DNA of 15,123 nucleotides from Campylobacterota bacterium (GTDB lineage: Bacteria > Campylobacterota > Campylobacteria > Campylobacterales > Sulfurovaceae), in contig JAUVCL010000034.1 in NCBI GenBank assembly GCA_030595845.1, forward strand, positions 1-15,123, given 5' to 3'. Under the pieces are notes generated by a model. The model was not told the origin of the DNA and searched no databases. It saw nothing but the letters and a program-made list of their open reading frames with translations. Position 1 is the first letter of the stretch, and the number at the start of each line of letters is the position of its first letter. The position numbers and the translations under genes are program-made. Below are positions 12,436-15,123 of the stretch, piece by piece.

Positions 12436-15123
12436 TTACCTTCGTCTACGTCCACGATATCCTCCACGACTGGAAGATCCGGAACCTCTTTTATTTTGAC
12501 CATGACACTGGTCACAAATAGAAAACCGGTAAGAGAAATCAAGTACTTTTCCACATTTTCTGCAAGCTTTGGTAAAAAGTCCTTGGCGAAGAGAGTTTTC
12601 TATATAGTTATTGAGTCTTACTCTGGCTTGTATGGCCTGTTCTGTATCCTGAAAGATATCCTGGAACTTGAAGCTAAGCCATAAATAGAGTGATATTTCA
12701 CGCACACGGTCTTCAGCATTGAGTAGCATATCGTTTGTCTGTGCAAATTCAGGGAGGTCACGAGGCGGGATGTAGAGTACCTGGTCACCTGCTTCTATCT
12801 GCTTTATGTAACGGTGAAAAACAGATTCTATGTAAGGAGAAGAGATACTTGCAGGAGCACAGGAGAGGAAAAAACGTGTTTTAAGATCCAAGTTGTATTC
12901 ACTCACAATGGTGGCAATCTCCAACATGGAGTCAATGTTTGCAGCGATGAAGGGTCCTTCAAACTCCATGTTGTCAGCAAAAAATGCCAAAATATCCAGA
13001 ATGTTATCGGTTTCCAGTATCTCACCTATGAGCATGACATGTTCGAGGCTTGCCATGACAGACACGGGGAGTTCTATATCGGGAAGAGGGGAGTGAAATG
13101 CTTTTGTGATGTTTTCAAGTGCACTCTCTTCCAGTGCCCCCACATACCCTTTTTCTTCAAATCCGTAACGTCCTGCACGTCCGGATATCTGCGAGACTTC
13201 TGTCGGTAGCAATTCACGACGCCGCAGACCGTCAAATTTGTTGTCCTTGGCAAAGAGCAGGGTTTTTATGGGGAGGTTCAGTCCCATAGCGATGGCATCT
13301 GTGGAAACAAGTATTTGACTTTCACCTTCTCTAAAACGTCTGGCTTCTTCTCGTCTGACTTCCGGAGAGAGGTTACCATAGACCACCGAGACAGCATATT
13401 TCTCTGAGAGTTGTTGTTTCAGTGACAGTACTTCCCGTCTTGAAAAGGCTACAATGGCAGTTTGAGGTTCTATTTTTTTCATAGCGGTAGGACGGGACAT
13501 CATGGAGAGTTCATTTTTACGTTCAAAGTGTATGACTTCCAATTCCTCACCGAGATACTCACATAACTCTTCTACCGCAGGCAAAGCATTGGCAGACCCA
13601 GTCAAGATCACTTTTTTTGCAGGGACACCCATGAGCGCATTGGCCCATGCCCATCCTCTGTCACGATCAGAGATCATCTGTATCTCATCTATGACACAGA
13701 CATCTACATCCACTGCACCGTTCATCATCTCTATGGTTGAAGAGATATGTGTAGACTCTTCATCTATGATCTCTTCTTCACCTGTGATCAGTGAAACTCC
13801 TACACCTTTACTTTTGAGGCTTTCATACCCTTCCAAAGCAAGCAGACGCAAGGGCGCAAGGTAATATCCTGTTGTTGCTTCTTCCAGTTGTTTAAGTGCC
13901 GTGTAGGTTTTTCCTGAGTTGGTAGGCCCTACATGAAAGACTATCTTACGTTTAAGTTCTCTAGCAAGAGGAAAAAGGTTTTTAAAATCCCTTATGGTTT
14001 TAGCCAGTAACTCTTCGCGTTTCTGTTTGGCAAGCAAGGGCTTGATGTACTCACCAAAATGAAAGAGTATCCGTCTTTTACTTTTTTCTTTGAATTTTAA
14101 TGTCGTAGATGATCGGACCTGAGGTTCCACAAAACGTACAACAAACTCATGAAGTGTTTCTTTTGAGATATCCAGTTTCTCGCTTTCTTCCTGCATATCT
14201 TCCAGTACATCATTTATAGCGACTTTAAAGTGAGCTAAAAGGTCATCATTCACCCGGTTTATATCTTCTTTTACCGGTGGCTCCTGACCTCTCCAAATGA
14301 GATTATAAAAGAAAGGTTTTTCATAGGATACAGAAGTGTCATAATAGAGAACCGTACCAAAGAGATCATGGTTTTTTTCTTTCTCAATGATAATATGGTC
14401 TGTACTCTCAAAGACTTCATACTTGTCACTAATATTAACTAATATTTTTTCGACGGTTTCAAATGCTACAGGTGCATGGTAGAGTAAGGTTTCAGGGGGC
14501 ATTGTTTTAAGTGAATAGCTAATCTCATCTTCTGTTAAATAGGGGTGTTCAGTCTCTTTTAAATGCGTAAGAAAATGTTCTAGTTCAAGTGATTTTTTTG
14601 TAATAGTCTCTTCTCTTATTACTGTAAGTTTGATGAGCAGTTGTTTTTCATCAAGATCCCAAAGATTATCCATGCCTAAAGATTCTGTTTTGCATAAAAG
14701 TAACTTGTTAAAATCAAAGCTTTCTAATGCGAAGGTAAAGCTATGGTAAAACTCCATTTCATTGTTGGTATTGAACTGTACATCTAATGACTTTTCAAGC
14801 GAAGAAAGTTTTGATTTAATACGCAGATAACCCAATTTAGAGAGTACTTTTTCTTCGGTTATTTTCGTATTTTTTACATCTATAAATGCTTCTAAAACAA
14901 GATTTTCTTCATGTTTACTGTGTTCTACTTCATCTAAGAGCTGAAGGATCTTTTCCACTTTATCTAAAGGACGTTTTTCTCTACCTCCATGATGTACTGA
15001 TCTATAACTTTGGGTAATGTAAGAGACTATAGTTTCTCGTGTACCCGCACCTTCTTCACTCCATACACGTCTGAGTGTACGAATCATATCTTCACGAGTG
15101 TGTGAAGGAAGCGTGATTTCAAG
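12436..15123 (-). CDS. SUV3-like superfamily 2 RNA helicase with zinc ribbon and RG-rich tail (5' end outside window)
   Basis: This is a probable ATP-dependent RNA helicase resembling mitochondrial SUV3 of the RNA degradosome. Residue numbers here count from the ATG at 15087. The frame stays open through 12 more codons to the window edge, so the start may lie beyond. Seen: an N-terminal region of about 370 residues with no recognised domain, rich in charged helices. Then motif I HVGPTNSGKTYTAL (387-394 core), YLAPLRLLALE, ITGEE, motif II DEIQMI (467-470) with RGWAWANALMG, TGSA (496-499) as motif III, STDAIAMGLNLP, and motif VI QISGRAGRYG (633-642). The GPTNSGKTY, DEIQM and RGWAW combination is diagnostic of SUV3 and not of ordinary DEAD-box enzymes. 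The C-terminus adds four cysteines (842, 845, 858, 861), forming a probable zinc ribbon, and an Arg/Gly/Ser tail. Partners such as PNPase or RNase R are not in this window. Confidence 0.88.
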   Translation of the reverse strand, partial: LEITLPSHTREDMIRTLRRVWSEEGAGTRETIVSYITQSYRSVHHGGREKRPLDKVEKILQLLDEVEHSKHEENLVLEAFIDVKNTKITEEKVLSKLGYLRIKSKLSSLEKSLDVQFNTNNEMEFYHSFTFALESFDFNKLLLCKTESLGMDNLWDLDEKQLLIKLTVIREETITKKSLELEHFLTHLKETEHPYLTEDEISYSLKTMPPETLLYHAPVAFETVEKILVNISDKYEVFESTDHIIIEKEKNHDLFGTVLYYDTSVSYEKPFFYNLIWRGQEPPVKEDINRVNDDLLAHFKVAINDVLEDMQEESEKLDISKETLHEFVVRFVEPQVRSSTTLKFKEKSKRRILFHFGEYIKPLLAKQKREELLAKTIRDFKNLFPLARELKRKIVFHVGPTNSGKTYTALKQLEEATTGYYLAPLRLLALEGYESLKSKGVGVSLITGEEEIIDEESTHISSTIEMMNGAVDVDVCVIDEIQMISDRDRGWAWANALMGVPAKKVILTGSANALPAVEELCEYLGEELEVIHFERKNELSMMSRPTAMKKIEPQTAIVAFSRREVLSLKQQLSEKYAVSVVYGNLSPEVRREEARRFREGESQILVSTDAIAMGLNLPIKTLLFAKDNKFDGLRRRELLPTEVSQISGRAGRYGFEEKGYVGALEESALENITKAFHSPLPDIELPVSVMASLEHVMLIGEILETDNILDILAFFADNMEFEGPFIAANIDSMLEIATIVSEYNLDLKTRFFLSCAPASISSPYIESVFHRYIKQIEAGDQVLYIPPRDLPEFAQTNDMLLNAEDRVREISLYLWLSFKFQDIFQDTEQAIQARVRLNNYIENSLRQGLFTKACRKCGKVLDFSYRFSICDQCHGQNKRGSGSSSRGGYRGRRRR

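Noticed and set aside
12814..13864. Open frames antisense to the SUV3-like helicase gene
   Set aside because: They lie over conserved helicase motifs on the minus strand and their translations look like coding shadows.

Overview
The window is AT-rich and dominated by one strand: apart from a gene fragment and a DjlA-like co-chaperone gene at the left edge (plus strand), every gene from 1202 to the right edge lies on the minus strand. Several things suggest a free-living member of Campylobacterota (Sulfurovum/Sulfurimonas-like): promoter elements of the form TTTTGCTATAAT with no clear -35 box, a 7TMR-DISM-type diguanylate cyclase, and the general gene style. This assignment rests on sequence style, not on a database match. 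No tRNA, rRNA, CRISPR array, insertion sequence or phage gene was seen. The longest gene-free stretch is about 205 bases (997-1201) and holds three hairpins.

Layout, left to right: the 3' end of an unrecognised gene (1-135, +); djlA-like TerB/J-domain membrane co-chaperone (190-996, +); a convergent hairpin-rich gap; then on the minus strand the three 5-oxoprolinase subunit genes in transcription order pxpA-pxpB-pxpC (3464 to 1202); a small exported Lys/Pro-rich protein with exact heptapeptide repeats (4127-3549); an L-Ala-D/L-Glu (dipeptide) epimerase (5266-4196); a membrane diguanylate cyclase (7064-5367); a DUF819/YjcL-family membrane protein translationally coupled to an upstream patatin-like phospholipase gene (9112-7173); an RhlE-like DEAD-box RNA helicase that appears to lack a conventional start codon (10470-9193); an RluA-family pseudouridine synthase (11404-10538); a secreted phospholipase A2-like protein (12385-11408); and a large SUV3-like RNA helicase running off the right edge (15123-12436).

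Two themes emerge. The left half looks like a glutamate-salvage neighbourhood: PxpABC would open 5-oxoproline to glutamate, and the epimerase would convert murein-derived L-Ala-D-Glu to L-Ala-L-Glu so that it can be split and used. The DUF819 protein is a possible, unproven, transporter. The right half holds three RNA-handling proteins (RhlE-like helicase, pseudouridine synthase, SUV3-like helicase) interrupted by a secreted PLA2-like enzyme.

The most notable single observation is the RhlE-like gene. Its Q-motif lies upstream of its first ATG, in a frame with no ATG, GTG, TTG or CTG. An ATC codon sits exactly where RhlE proteins begin, six bases after an AAGGA Shine-Dalgarno sequence, behind a strong promoter and a hairpin that holds two out-of-frame ATGs.
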